From: a virus
Length of the DNA stretch: 64,000 bases
Reading direction: 5' to 3' (one strand)
IMG/VR virus record: IMGVR_UViG_3300043256_000348
Coordinates: 1 to 64,000 of that record
Numbering within the stretch: the stretch's first letter is position 1; every line of letters begins with the position of its first letter. Below the pieces are notes generated by a model. It was given only the letters and a program-made list of their open reading frames with translations. It did no database searches and was not told the origin of the DNA. Positions 25,735 to 33,826 of this stretch are shown here, in pieces. A program made the position numbers and the translations under genes.

Positions 25735-26261
25735 TGTCGCGGCACCTGACCGAGTACAACGTCGTGCCCGCGGGGGCGGTCGTGCGGATCAACCTCGCGT
25801 GGGAGGCGTCGCTGGAACAGTTGGAGGCGCACCTTGCAGAGCTGACGCACTACGTCTTTCTCGATGTGCCCGTGGGCCGGGTCAAGCCGCCGGTGCAGTC
25901 GTGGCAGCCGGACCTTGTCGAACTTGTCAAGCGGCACCGGAACATTTGGTACGTCGGCGTGTCGAACGTCGGCGAGCCCGACGACCTTATGTTCTACCTA
26001 ACGAAGCTGCCGAGGCGCGTAGTCGTCGTGCCGAAGATCGAGTCGGTCTGGGCGTGTCAGAACATCCGGCAGATCGAGCAGGTGCTGCGGCCGCCAAAGA
26101 CGATCATGCTGGACCACGACGACCTGTTCCACGACATGGTGCAGAAGGGCGAGTCACCGGGCAACCTGTACGCAAACTACATCGACGGGCTGGTGGACTT
26201 CTGCCGGCGGAACGATATTCGCCTGCTACGGACGGCGGGCGTGGTGTTCTCTGATAAATAG
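25725..26261 (+). CDS. HpcH/HpaI-like TIM-barrel protein
   Basis: 178 residues; ATG 25725 and ATG 25734 are both possible. YVFLDVPVG, WYVGVSNVGEPDDLMFYL, VVVVPKIESVWACQNI and TIMLDHDDLFHDM follow the barrel of pyruvate-kinase/HpcH-type enzymes: VPKIES is the strand-6 metal/pyruvate motif and DHDDL the strand-7 acid. It is shorter than a complete barrel (about 250), so it may be a minimal or partial form. It is possibly involved in adding a pyruvate-derived group to the glycan. Confidence 0.5.
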   Translation: MLLMSRHLTEYNVVPAGAVVRINLAWEASLEQLEAHLAELTHYVFLDVPVGRVKPPVQSWQPDLVELVKRHRNIWYVGVSNVGEPDDLMFYLTKLPRRVVVVPKIESVWACQNIRQIEQVLRPPKTIMLDHDDLFHDMVQKGESPGNLYANYIDGLVDFCRRNDIRLLRTAGVVFSDK

Positions 26262-26273
26262 GAGGCGTGTTTA

Positions 26274-27245
26274 GTGAAGGTCTTACTTGTCGCCGACGTG
26301 ATAAATTGGTGCTGGGGCTTCCGAGCCACTGATCTTAGCAATCACGCCCCCGATGGCGTCGAGGCCGTGGTCACCGTGCAGGCGGACGTAAAGAAACACG
26401 ATCCAGCCAAGTACGACGCGGTGTACTGGATGCCCTGGCAGTTCCCCGACTGGAGCTGGCTCGACCGCTGCAAAAGGCGGGTGACGCTGCTGACGTGCAA
26501 CGGGCTCCAGTTCGACCGGGTTGACGACACCAACTGGCAGTCGTGGGTCTACACGCCGAATCGTGGCTCGCAGAGCGCGGGGGAGAACCTGCCGAGGTTC
26601 AACGCGGTGGTCGCGGTCAACCGGCAGCTCCACGAGGCGTGCAAGCGGCACAACCCGAACACGCACCTTGTGCCGAGCCCGGTGAACATCGATCTGTTCA
26701 CGCCCGGCCGCATAATGGAATTCCCGCCGCTGCAAGACCGCAAGCTGCGAGTCGGCTGGTGTGCATCGCCCCGCGGACACCGGAGCGTCAAAGGATACAA
26801 GGAAGTTCTCCTCCCGCTGGTGGAACGCACCTTTGAGAAATACGACTGGGTGACGAACACGCGCGACTACCGCGACGCCCTGACCCGCGAGCAAATGGTC
26901 GAGTGGTACCACGGGATCGACGTGTTGGTGTGCACCTCGATCAACGAGGGCACGCCGAGCCCGATCTTCGAGGCGGCTGCCTGTGGTCGGGCGATCATCT
27001 CGACCGACGTGGGTTGCGTGGCCGACTGGGAACTCCCACACTTGCAGGACGTGGTCACGGGGACCTACTACAATCAAGCGGGGGCTGATCGAATAATCGA
27101 AGCGACTGTTGATCGGCTGGACCGCTTCGACAGGAATCGCAGCCTAATGGATGCCATGGGCTTCGACTTACGAAGGTCGGTCGAGCAGAACTACAGCTAC
27201 TGCGTCTTGGCCCCGAGGTACTTCGAGGCGATACTGGGGGAGTGA
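26274..27245 (+). CDS. GT4-family glycosyltransferase (tandem copy 1)
   Basis: 323 residues from GTG 26274 with AGGAGG 8 nt upstream. KLRVGWCASPRGHRSVKGY marks the start of the donor domain, and INEGTPSPIFEAAACGRAIISTDVG has the E-x7-E donor motif. The same two signatures recur in the next two genes, showing a tandem triplication. Confidence 0.8.
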   Translation: MKVLLVADVINWCWGFRATDLSNHAPDGVEAVVTVQADVKKHDPAKYDAVYWMPWQFPDWSWLDRCKRRVTLLTCNGLQFDRVDDTNWQSWVYTPNRGSQSAGENLPRFNAVVAVNRQLHEACKRHNPNTHLVPSPVNIDLFTPGRIMEFPPLQDRKLRVGWCASPRGHRSVKGYKEVLLPLVERTFEKYDWVTNTRDYRDALTREQMVEWYHGIDVLVCTSINEGTPSPIFEAAACGRAIISTDVGCVADWELPHLQDVVTGTYYNQAGADRIIEATVDRLDRFDRNRSLMDAMGFDLRRSVEQNYSYCVLAPRYFEAILGE

Positions 27246-28210
27246 TGAAGAGCGTCTTAATCGTGGCTGACGTGAAGTTCTGGGCCCAGTGGCGGTGTGC
27301 AACCGGCGTGCAGAAGTACAGGCCGGACTATCAGTACGCCGTCGAAATCACCGACCTGTCCGGCTACAAGAACTACACGCCCGACCGGCTGGCCCAGTTC
27401 GATGTGGTCCACGTACTCTACCTTGGCTCGGCGACAAGGCGGCAGGGAATCCGGCGGCTGACGGGCATGCTGGCCTCGCACGCCTGGATGTACCCGGAAC
27501 TCAAAAAGAATGACTGGCGTACGCGGGGCGTCACCCAGGGGCGGTGCCGGGCGGTCGCCGAGCAAATGCTGCCGGGGCTCGATGCGGTGGTCGCCAGGAA
27601 CGGTGAGCTGGAGCGATTCGGCTGCAAGCACAACCCTAAGACAAGGTACATCCCAGTCGGCGTGGACCTGGAAGTTTTCAAGCCCGCAGAACGCGAGCGA
27701 TCCGGGAAGCTGCGGGTCGGCTGGTGCGGCCAGATCGGCGGCAAGACCTCGTTCAAGGGCCACGCCGAGATTCTGGTGCCGCTAATGAAGAGGCTCGGGG
27801 ACGCCTGCGATTGGCAGGTAAACACGCGGGACGCCGCAAGTGCACGTTCGATCGTGGATATGGCCGCCTGGTACCAGTCGCTCGACGTATTCCTTTGCAC
27901 CGCGTCCGCTGAGGGAACCCCTAATCCACCTGTCGAGGCTGCCGCGTGCGGCGTGCCGGTCATATCGACCAACGTCGGGACGATCCGCCACTGGGCCGTG
28001 CTGCAAGAACTGGGCCTGCGGGTGCGTGACTACGGCAACCAGGACGATGCCGACAGGGTGGTGGGCGATATGGCCCTCTGCCTGGACTGGCTGCGACACA
28101 ACGGCAGGTACCGGCGGGAGTGCGGCGTCGTCTTACGGGAGTGGATCGAGCGGGAACACGACTACCGGATCGTCGCACCGAAACTACTGGAGTTCATCTG
28201 CAATGCCTAG
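27245..28210 (+). CDS. GT4-family glycosyltransferase (tandem copy 2)
   Basis: 321 residues; ATG 27245 overlaps the previous stop, and an in-frame GTG lies one codon upstream. KLRVGWCGQIGGKTSFKGH and SAEGTPNPPVEAAACGVPVISTNVG are the donor-domain signatures shared with the genes on both sides. Each copy overlaps the next, so the three are translated together. Confidence 0.8.
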   Translation: MKSVLIVADVKFWAQWRCATGVQKYRPDYQYAVEITDLSGYKNYTPDRLAQFDVVHVLYLGSATRRQGIRRLTGMLASHAWMYPELKKNDWRTRGVTQGRCRAVAEQMLPGLDAVVARNGELERFGCKHNPKTRYIPVGVDLEVFKPAERERSGKLRVGWCGQIGGKTSFKGHAEILVPLMKRLGDACDWQVNTRDAASARSIVDMAAWYQSLDVFLCTASAEGTPNPPVEAAACGVPVISTNVGTIRHWAVLQELGLRVRDYGNQDDADRVVGDMALCLDWLRHNGRYRRECGVVLREWIEREHDYRIVAPKLLEFICNA

Positions 28211-29201
28211 AATCCTGTTAGTGCACCCAGATATTTTCTGGTGCTTCAAGTGGATGGCCGAGGAGATCGCACGCTACGCTGGCCCCGACAACTTCGTGTT
28301 CGCGATGGGACAGTCGGACTTCGAGGCGGTCGCCAAGCACGCGGGTCCGAAGTCGCTGGGCCACCTGGACGCGGCGTTCCACTTCTCGCTCAGCTCGGCG
28401 TCTATCCTGCGGCGGGTGAACGCGGACCGCTACGGCTCGCTGCTAGCGAACGAGGGCTGGTGCTATGACGAGTTCAACGCGGGGAACTGGCGGACCAACG
28501 CGGTGGCCCCGGAACGCAACGCGGTCTTCGGCAAGCAGGTATCGGCCGGGCTCGACGTGCTGATCTGCCTGACCGAACGGATAAGGGAGACAGCCTCGCA
28601 GTGGAACGAGGGCGCGGTTTGCATTCCCCAGGGGCTCGACACCAGGACGTGGTATCCGCCCGTGAAGCAGCATCCGAAGCCGCAGCTCGACGGCATTCGC
28701 GTCGGCTGGTGCGGCGACAAGGGCGGCAAGCGGTCATTCAAGGGGTACGACGAACTGTTAGTACCACTCAGGGAGCGACTACGTCACGGCGTAACGTGGG
28801 ACGTGAACGACCGCGACCACACCAGCGCGAAGTCGCGGGCTGAGATGCGGCAGTGGTACGGCGGCCTGGACCTTTTCGTCTGCACGGCGATCAACGAGGG
28901 CGGGCCGTACCCGCCGTTTGAGGCGGCGGCATGCGGGACGGCGGTGGTGAGCACCAACGTAGGGATAGTGACAGCGTGGAAGCAGGCCCACGACCTGGAG
29001 CTGATCGCCAAGCCGTGCTGGAACGACAAGATGGCGAAGATCACACTAGACGAGCTGGAGGCCAGAATCGTGTGGCTGCGGGACGACCCGGTGCGGCGGG
29101 AGAAGGTGAGCAACTGCCTACGAAACTCGGTGATCGAGAAGTACAACTGGGAGCGTCTTGCAGCCAAGTGGATCGGAGCGATGGTAGGGACGGCTAAATG
29201 A
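28203..29201 (+). CDS. GT4-family glycosyltransferase (tandem copy 3)
   Basis: 332 residues from ATG 28203, which overlaps the end of copy 2. The frame is open back to 27840, but that stretch is the shadow of copy 2. GIRVGWCGDKGGKRSFKGY and INEGGPYPPFEAAACGTAVVSTNVG repeat the signatures of copies 1 and 2. The N-terminal acceptor halves of the three copies differ much more than the donor halves, which suggests different acceptors with a common donor type. Confidence 0.8.
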   Translation: MPRILLVHPDIFWCFKWMAEEIARYAGPDNFVFAMGQSDFEAVAKHAGPKSLGHLDAAFHFSLSSASILRRVNADRYGSLLANEGWCYDEFNAGNWRTNAVAPERNAVFGKQVSAGLDVLICLTERIRETASQWNEGAVCIPQGLDTRTWYPPVKQHPKPQLDGIRVGWCGDKGGKRSFKGYDELLVPLRERLRHGVTWDVNDRDHTSAKSRAEMRQWYGGLDLFVCTAINEGGPYPPFEAAACGTAVVSTNVGIVTAWKQAHDLELIAKPCWNDKMAKITLDELEARIVWLRDDPVRREKVSNCLRNSVIEKYNWERLAAKWIGAMVGTAK

Positions 29202-29725
29202 ACCCGATAACCCAAAAAGCGTGGGATGTATTTCGAGCATCATTTCAGGATGGCGAGAGCGTTGTGGCCGAAGACGATGTGGGCCGGTTCTTCTACGGTA
29301 AGTTGCAAGCCGAAGAGGAGGGTATAACGTTGGTACGGCCCAGCAAATCGACGTTTCTTGAGTGGGATGAAATCGAGTTTATCGCTCACGATGGATTTCC
29401 TGTACAGCCAATTATGGGTATGAGTGCTGAAGAGGCAGAACTCCGAGCCAGCATGGAACCCACGGACATTGTAAGGGCAATGCTGGAGCAATCGATTGAC
29501 AGGCCACGCGAACGGAAAGTAAAGACGAAGGCAGTGCATTTCGGCGGCGGCTGCCCGTGGTTTGCCGGGCCGGTACGACTGTTAGCTATACATAACCGGC
29601 GAAACAGTGGCCCGAAGTTCTGGTGTTGGCCTTATGATTCATTAGGTGAGGTGATGGTATTCGGCTCTGGTGATGGCGCGGTGATGCATAGTTACGACTC
29701 AGAACACCTTTTCCTGGAAGTATAA
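29198..29725 (+). CDS. Hypothetical protein
   Basis: 175 residues, ATG overlapping the previous stop. Composition is more A/T-rich than in the glycosyltransferases. It has no membrane segment, mixed alpha/beta structure and Trp/Pro-rich GGGCPWFAGPVRLL near residue 118. Not recognised. Confidence 0.5.
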   Translation: MNPITQKAWDVFRASFQDGESVVAEDDVGRFFYGKLQAEEEGITLVRPSKSTFLEWDEIEFIAHDGFPVQPIMGMSAEEAELRASMEPTDIVRAMLEQSIDRPRERKVKTKAVHFGGGCPWFAGPVRLLAIHNRRNSGPKFWCWPYDSLGEVMVFGSGDGAVMHSYDSEHLFLEV

Positions 29726-29728
29726 CCA

Positions 29729-30352
29729 ATGAGTCTCGTAATCCCCGACGAATGCCGAGATTTGATGGCTCGGCAAGTTACACAGTACCCGGACGACCTG
29801 GACTCGCCGGAAAAACTGGCGCAGGCCGAGCGGGACCTGTACTATTGCTGGCTGCCGGGGATGCCGAAGGCGGTACTCGACCTAGCGGGCGGACTCGGCC
29901 GGACGACGGTGTCGCTGCACAACTGGTACTGTTCGCCGCGAATCCACTACCACTTGGTTGACGGCGACAAGGTGTGCGAGAATCTTGTCGGGGGCTGGGA
30001 GCCGGAGCAGCAAGAGTGGTGCAACGACTTCGGCCTGACATGGAAGTTCCTGCGGGCGAACGGCCTGAAGGCCGGGCAAGTGTTCACGCACGACCTGACC
30101 GGGCCGCACGACTGCTTTGCAGAGATCCCGCCGGTAGACCTAGTGATTAGCACGCTTGCTGTCGGCTTCCACTGGCCGATCGAGCCGTGGCTGGAGCGGC
30201 TGCGGCCGGTGTGCCACGAAAACACGCGGCTGATCTTCGGCGTCCGCCACGGCAAGTACGGGCCTGAGAGCAGGTTCGATGGCTTTGAGTTCATGGGCTT
30301 CGCCGAGTCCGGATGGAAACAGGACTTCCTGGCGTTGAAGCTACGGCAATGA
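29729..30352 (+). CDS. SAM-dependent methyltransferase
   Basis: 207 residues. AVLDLAGGLGRTTVSL (48-63) is the SAM loop, HYHLVDGDKVCEN the acidic strand and VDLVISTLAVGFHWP the motif-IV strand. The order matches small class I methyltransferases of sugar clusters. It overlaps the following small gene by ATGA. Confidence 0.65.
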   Translation: MSLVIPDECRDLMARQVTQYPDDLDSPEKLAQAERDLYYCWLPGMPKAVLDLAGGLGRTTVSLHNWYCSPRIHYHLVDGDKVCENLVGGWEPEQQEWCNDFGLTWKFLRANGLKAGQVFTHDLTGPHDCFAEIPPVDLVISTLAVGFHWPIEPWLERLRPVCHENTRLIFGVRHGKYGPESRFDGFEFMGFAESGWKQDFLALKLRQ

Positions 30353-30705
30353 TTGCGATCCCAACGCAATTCGACGTGAAGAAAGACGACTGGTACGGGG
30401 AAAAACTCTTGCTACCGGATGGATCGCTCGTACTTTTACGTTTCCGCGGCTGGACTGTCGCAACTTCCTTTCCCGGCTGCCATTCATGCCTCGCATTGCA
30501 GTTGACCGGCCGGACCAACGCCTATCGCTACTGCGACGCAGGTGCCGAACACCTCCTATGTGTCAACGTGGCCCCCGGCGTCTGGCCCGCCCTGAAAATT
30601 AAATTCATAGAACGCAGCATGGGCTGGAATGCGTTCTGGACCTACGATGGTTCGCCGTTTCGCGCTGAAGTATACGAGCGGATTGACTTCGGCCGCCTGC
30701 TATGA
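30349..30705 (+). CDS. Hypothetical protein
   Basis: 118 residues from ATG 30349. It is compact, beta-rich and Trp-containing (LRFRGWTVATSFPGCHSCLALQL), with no signal or membrane segment. Translationally coupled on both sides. No family recognised. Confidence 0.5.
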   Translation: MIAIPTQFDVKKDDWYGEKLLLPDGSLVLLRFRGWTVATSFPGCHSCLALQLTGRTNAYRYCDAGAEHLLCVNVAPGVWPALKIKFIERSMGWNAFWTYDGSPFRAEVYERIDFGRLL

Positions 30706-31949
30706 TATTTTTGTTTCATCCAAAGCCCTATCTGATCCAGCCCAACGCACAGGTGGGCCTCGGGCTGCTCTGCTTGGCGACCTACGCGAGGGAGCTTGGG
30801 GCCGAGGTCCGGGTGGTCAACGCGCAGGCGTGGACGATTGACCGGGCAGTGGAAGCGGTGCCGTCGGACGTGACTGTGTGCATGGGCGGCTGCCTGGTCG
30901 ACCGGCCAATCATCGACGATCTCTCAGCGAAGCTGCGGGCGAAGGGATGCTACGTCGTGGCCGGCGGGCCGGTGGCAGACGGCGAGGCCCTGGGGCCGAG
31001 GTGCGCGAGCCTGATCGTGCGGGGCGCAGGGGAGCCGTTCGTCCACCGGTACGTGCAGGAGGGCTGGCGGCCGAAGGGGCGGGTCAACTCACCCTACATC
31101 GTCGACTACGGGGCGTACCCGATCCCCGATCGTCGGCTGCTCGGCGGGCAGTTCGGCGGGAACATCTATCACCCGCGGTCGGGCAGGCAGACGCCGGTAT
31201 CGACCACGCTCCTGACGGCGAGGGGCTGCCGGTACTCGTGCGCCTTCTGCCGGTCGGGCTCCCGCCGCGAGTTCTACGAGTACCCCCGGTCGCGGATTAG
31301 GGCCGAGCTGGAACAGATCGTGGAGCTTGGTATCCGCGACGTGCGGCTGGCGGACGACAACCTGGCATCCGGCCAGTCGAGATTCGCACGCCTGTGTGAG
31401 TTGCTGGGACAGCATGGCATCCACTGGCGGGCGAGCCTACGTACCTATCCTAACGATGTGTCTCTGTACCGGACGATGGCCGAGAGCGGCTGCATAGAGG
31501 TGAGCCTCGGCGTCGAGAGCGCTGACCCCGCCGTGCTGAGGACGCTCCGGAAGGGCAGCCGCGTGGAATCGAACGAGCGGGCCGTGGCGAATGCTGTGGC
31601 CAGCGGAATCCCGCACGTCCGGGCCCTGATGATGATGAGCACGCCAGGGGAGACGGCCGAGACCCTCGACCTGAACAAGCGGTGGGCGGAAGCCCATCCC
31701 GAGGTGACGATCTGCCTAAGCGCCTTCGTGCCGTTCCCAGGCACGGCGATATTCCAATCGCCGGAGCGGTTCGGCTGCCGACTGGAAATGGACCTGGACA
31801 ACCTGAACTTCTTCGCATTCCAGGGCGACGGGGCTTTGCCAGGGGCTCATGTGGGTATAATAAATGGTATGAGCCGTGATGAGCTGACGCGGCAGTTGCG
31901 GGCTTTCCGGGGATTTCTCGAAGAGCGGGGACAGATCAATGAAGGATAA
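30702..31949 (+). CDS. B12-binding-type radical SAM enzyme
   Basis: 415 residues. The first 120 follow the cobalamin-binding fold of BchE-type enzymes (VGLGLLCLATYARELGAEVRV ... GGCLVDRPIIDDLSAKLRAKGCYVVAGGP), although no DxHxxG cobalamin ligand is obvious. C176-x3-C180-x2-C183 (in CRYSCAFC) binds the 4Fe-4S cluster and SAM, followed by DVRLADDN and ESADPAVLRTLRKGS. Such enzymes methylate or rearrange unreactive carbons, often in sugar or natural-product pathways. The last residues FLEERGQIN reappear as a broken copy 290 bp downstream. Confidence 0.8.
   Translation: MIFLFHPKPYLIQPNAQVGLGLLCLATYARELGAEVRVVNAQAWTIDRAVEAVPSDVTVCMGGCLVDRPIIDDLSAKLRAKGCYVVAGGPVADGEALGPRCASLIVRGAGEPFVHRYVQEGWRPKGRVNSPYIVDYGAYPIPDRRLLGGQFGGNIYHPRSGRQTPVSTTLLTARGCRYSCAFCRSGSRREFYEYPRSRIRAELEQIVELGIRDVRLADDNLASGQSRFARLCELLGQHGIHWRASLRTYPNDVSLYRTMAESGCIEVSLGVESADPAVLRTLRKGSRVESNERAVANAVASGIPHVRALMMMSTPGETAETLDLNKRWAEAHPEVTICLSAFVPFPGTAIFQSPERFGCRLEMDLDNLNFFAFQGDGALPGAHVGIINGMSRDELTRQLRAFRGFLEERGQINEG
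31914..31941 (+). repeat. Direct repeat, left copy (3' end of radical SAM gene)
   Basis: The 28 bases that encode F-L-E-E-R-G-Q-I-N and the next start region match 32203-32230 at 24 of 28 positions. All four differences fall at synonymous codon positions. Confidence 0.7.
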
Positions 31950-32193
31950 CAGCGAGCAGCCGCCAGATCCTCTTGTGGACCGATTGGCTTGTGCCCTGAA
32001 ACGTGAATTGAATGTGTGGACTGAAACCGACAGCCGTATCCTTGAGGTGACCAAGGGAACGTGGCTACGGGCTCGCGTCGAATGCCGATTGGCATTGGAA
32101 GACTTGCGGACGGCAATTCGCAACGAATATCAACGCACTGCTATCGTCCTGGGTAAATGGCTTCTGGCTTTGTGGCGACGAAAGAAACCGTGA
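31939..32193 (+). CDS. Small helical protein, paralogue of the 57551 gene
   Basis: 84 residues, ATG overlapping the radical SAM stop. Its centre, ALKRELNVWTETDSRILEVTKGTWLRARVE..LALEDL, lines up with ALKRELDVWECDDEQVLAATKGTFFRARVE..LAVGDL of the protein at 57551-57769. Two copies 25 kb apart in one phage is unusual. The gene is bounded by the two direct-repeat copies, so it looks inserted. Function unknown. Confidence 0.6.
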   Translation: MKDNSEQPPDPLVDRLACALKRELNVWTETDSRILEVTKGTWLRARVECRLALEDLRTAIRNEYQRTAIVLGKWLLALWRRKKP

Positions 32194-32202
32194 ATCCAGG
32201 CG

Positions 32203-32230
32203 TTCCTTGAAGAGAGAGGACAGATCAATG
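32203..32230 (+). repeat. Direct repeat, right copy
   Basis: A degenerate copy of the last codons of the radical SAM gene, now non-coding upstream of the 32228 gene, where it supplies the ribosome-binding region (GAGAGAGGACAG). See 31914-31941. Confidence 0.7.
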
Positions 32231-32959
32231 TCGGATAGGGAGCCGAAGTTTCAGGTTGGGGACCTTGTGCGTCACCGGGCGAGCGGTACGCCGGTCGTGA
32301 TCAGTCAGGTGCATACCGGATGCAAACTACATGGCTCCGGTACCGCCTCTTGTAGCGTAAACTGCGGGTCAGGCGCGTTCATTGGCTCCTATACGCTCCA
32401 TAGGGAATTCGGTGATTCATTTTCGTGTGACGAACTGCTCTTAGAATTAGCAGAGATAGACTCGCCGGAACCGTCCCCTAAACCAGAACCACCCAAGATA
32501 GAGGTTCTCAGGGAAGACCAGACGAGAGTGGAGGAGGCGGGCCCGCGTCAACACCTTCTTTCTGCGGACGATTGCCAGAGAATCCTAAATGAAGTCACCT
32601 GCACTATCGTGAGGCACGCCATTTCGGTAGAGCAGTTATTGCCATGGATAAGACTGGCAGGAAACATGCAGGACAGAGGCATACACGCCCGTACTGCCAG
32701 CGGACTGTTAAACAACGTGATTTCCGGAAGCCCACGCCATCGGGCCAGGGAGATTAAGAGCGAGTATCCTAAACCGGAGCCGCCGGAGAATGATGTTCTC
32801 AGAGAGGACCAAACAAAGGTGGCGAAACCGGAACCCCCTCCCAACCGCGACACGACACAAGGTAAGGTGCCGGAGCCTCCGCCGAACCGCGAAACACGCG
32901 AGGGCGATGTGCCGCCACCGGCAGATTTCGACCCTTACAGAATCCCGAAAGGGAAATGA
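32228..32959 (+). CDS. Hypothetical protein with repeated Pro-rich C-terminal motifs
   Basis: 243 residues. The N-terminal FQVGDLVRHRASGTPVVISQV resembles the small YodC/KOW-like 'VGDvVrlrSGGp.MtV' beta domain. The middle is helical. The C-terminal part repeats PKPEPPxxxVLREDQTxV (about residues 86-100 and 183-200) and PEPPPNRxTxxGxVP (two copies). These internal repeats suggest a flexible, expandable linker. Role unknown. Confidence 0.5.
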   Translation: MSDREPKFQVGDLVRHRASGTPVVISQVHTGCKLHGSGTASCSVNCGSGAFIGSYTLHREFGDSFSCDELLLELAEIDSPEPSPKPEPPKIEVLREDQTRVEEAGPRQHLLSADDCQRILNEVTCTIVRHAISVEQLLPWIRLAGNMQDRGIHARTASGLLNNVISGSPRHRAREIKSEYPKPEPPENDVLREDQTKVAKPEPPPNRDTTQGKVPEPPPNRETREGDVPPPADFDPYRIPKGK

Positions 32960-32983
32960 TGCACGAGACATAAGGAATCCAAG

Positions 32984-33247
32984 ATGACTCCCAAGCAAGT
33001 ACACAACGAACTTGAGCTTATGCGCGGCGTTCGCAGTGAAGCCATCACAATCTGCGGCGTTGACGCTACCTTATTGCCCAAAGAAACTTTAATCCTGGCC
33101 TTGCAGGTCCAGGAAGACTCGCACAGGCAGCGACTTGATATGATGAAGAAATCGGCCGGGGTAGGCGGCATGTTGCACGCCGCCGCCCAGTTCGCTAAAG
33201 ACGGGAGGTTGCTTGATGCACGAGAACTGCAAGCTGATCTTCCTTGA
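32984..33247 (+). CDS. Hypothetical small protein
   Basis: 87 residues, helical, with RBS-like AAGGAAT upstream. No signal or membrane segment. Overlaps the small gene at 33216. No family recognised. Confidence 0.5.
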   Translation: MTPKQVHNELELMRGVRSEAITICGVDATLLPKETLILALQVQEDSHRQRLDMMKKSAGVGGMLHAAAQFAKDGRLLDARELQADLP

Positions 33248-33356
33248 CCGCTGCCTCGGCTGTTTCCTGCCGGGGATGTTTATGCTTGCCCCCGGCGACT
33301 GGCGGGGACCGGACACGGTGCATGTTGACTCCCTGCTGATTGCGAGGAAGCCATGA
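33216..33356 (+). CDS. 46-residue hydrophobic microprotein
   Basis: ATG 33216 has the ribosome site GGGAGG 8 nt upstream, and the stop overlaps the next ATG (ATGA). The product is hydrophobic in the centre (CLGCFLPGMFMLAPG) with three cysteines. Coupling on both sides supports a real gene; function unknown. Confidence 0.5.
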   Translation: MHENCKLIFLDRCLGCFLPGMFMLAPGDWRGPDTVHVDSLLIARKP

Positions 33357-33826
33357 GATTCGTCTTCGGTTGGTTGTCATGCCTGCTCGGTCTGCACCGG
33401 AAGGTCTACTGGTCGCCGGAAGACTGTGAACGTGAGCGAGCCATGGGCGGCATGTGTACGCCCTGGTCATGTTCACGTTGCGGCCACCAATCACAGATAT
33501 TCCGTTATCCTCTGTGCCCGCCTCGGCCTGGACGGGAAGCCATGAGTGATTCAGTCGGTGACCGGATCGTTGAGGGGCTGCAAGACTTCACCGAAACTCT
33601 GAAGTGCTACAGAGGAGAATCGCTGGAGAAATTGTATTCCATTATCGCCATCCACCCATTGGCCGTCGGCATTCATACATATCCGCATGCCGACAAGAAC
33701 AACCAACGTATCCACGCAGGTTGCGAAGAGCTTGAGCGGCAGGGCAGGATCTACCGCAAGACTGACGAGCCGAATCACTGCTTCTGGCTGCCGACAAAAC
33801 AAGAGGACACTACCGATGGCGACTGA
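33353..33826 (+). CDS. Hypothetical protein with N-terminal zinc-ribbon-like part
   Basis: 157 residues. Residues 1-60 contain a hydrophobic start and a Cys pair (WSCSRCGHQ). Residues 64-157 (from an internal Met in GREAMSD) are helical with PHADKNNQRIHAGCEELERQGRIYRK, resembling a winged-helix-like module. A shorter product from ATG 33542 is possible. Not recognised further. Confidence 0.45.
   Translation: MRFVFGWLSCLLGLHRKVYWSPEDCERERAMGGMCTPWSCSRCGHQSQIFRYPLCPPRPGREAMSDSVGDRIVEGLQDFTETLKCYRGESLEKLYSIIAIHPLAVGIHTYPHADKNNQRIHAGCEELERQGRIYRKTDEPNHCFWLPTKQEDTTDGD

Noticed and set aside
27840-28202. N-terminal extension of the third GT4 gene
   Set aside because: The upstream frame is the shadow of the second copy. 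ATG 28203 gives an N terminus that lines up with the other two copies.
31856-31875. TATAAT and ATG inside the radical SAM gene as a promoter
   Set aside because: The sequence encodes conserved C-terminal residues of the enzyme, the -35 is poor and the internal product would be a 26-residue fragment.
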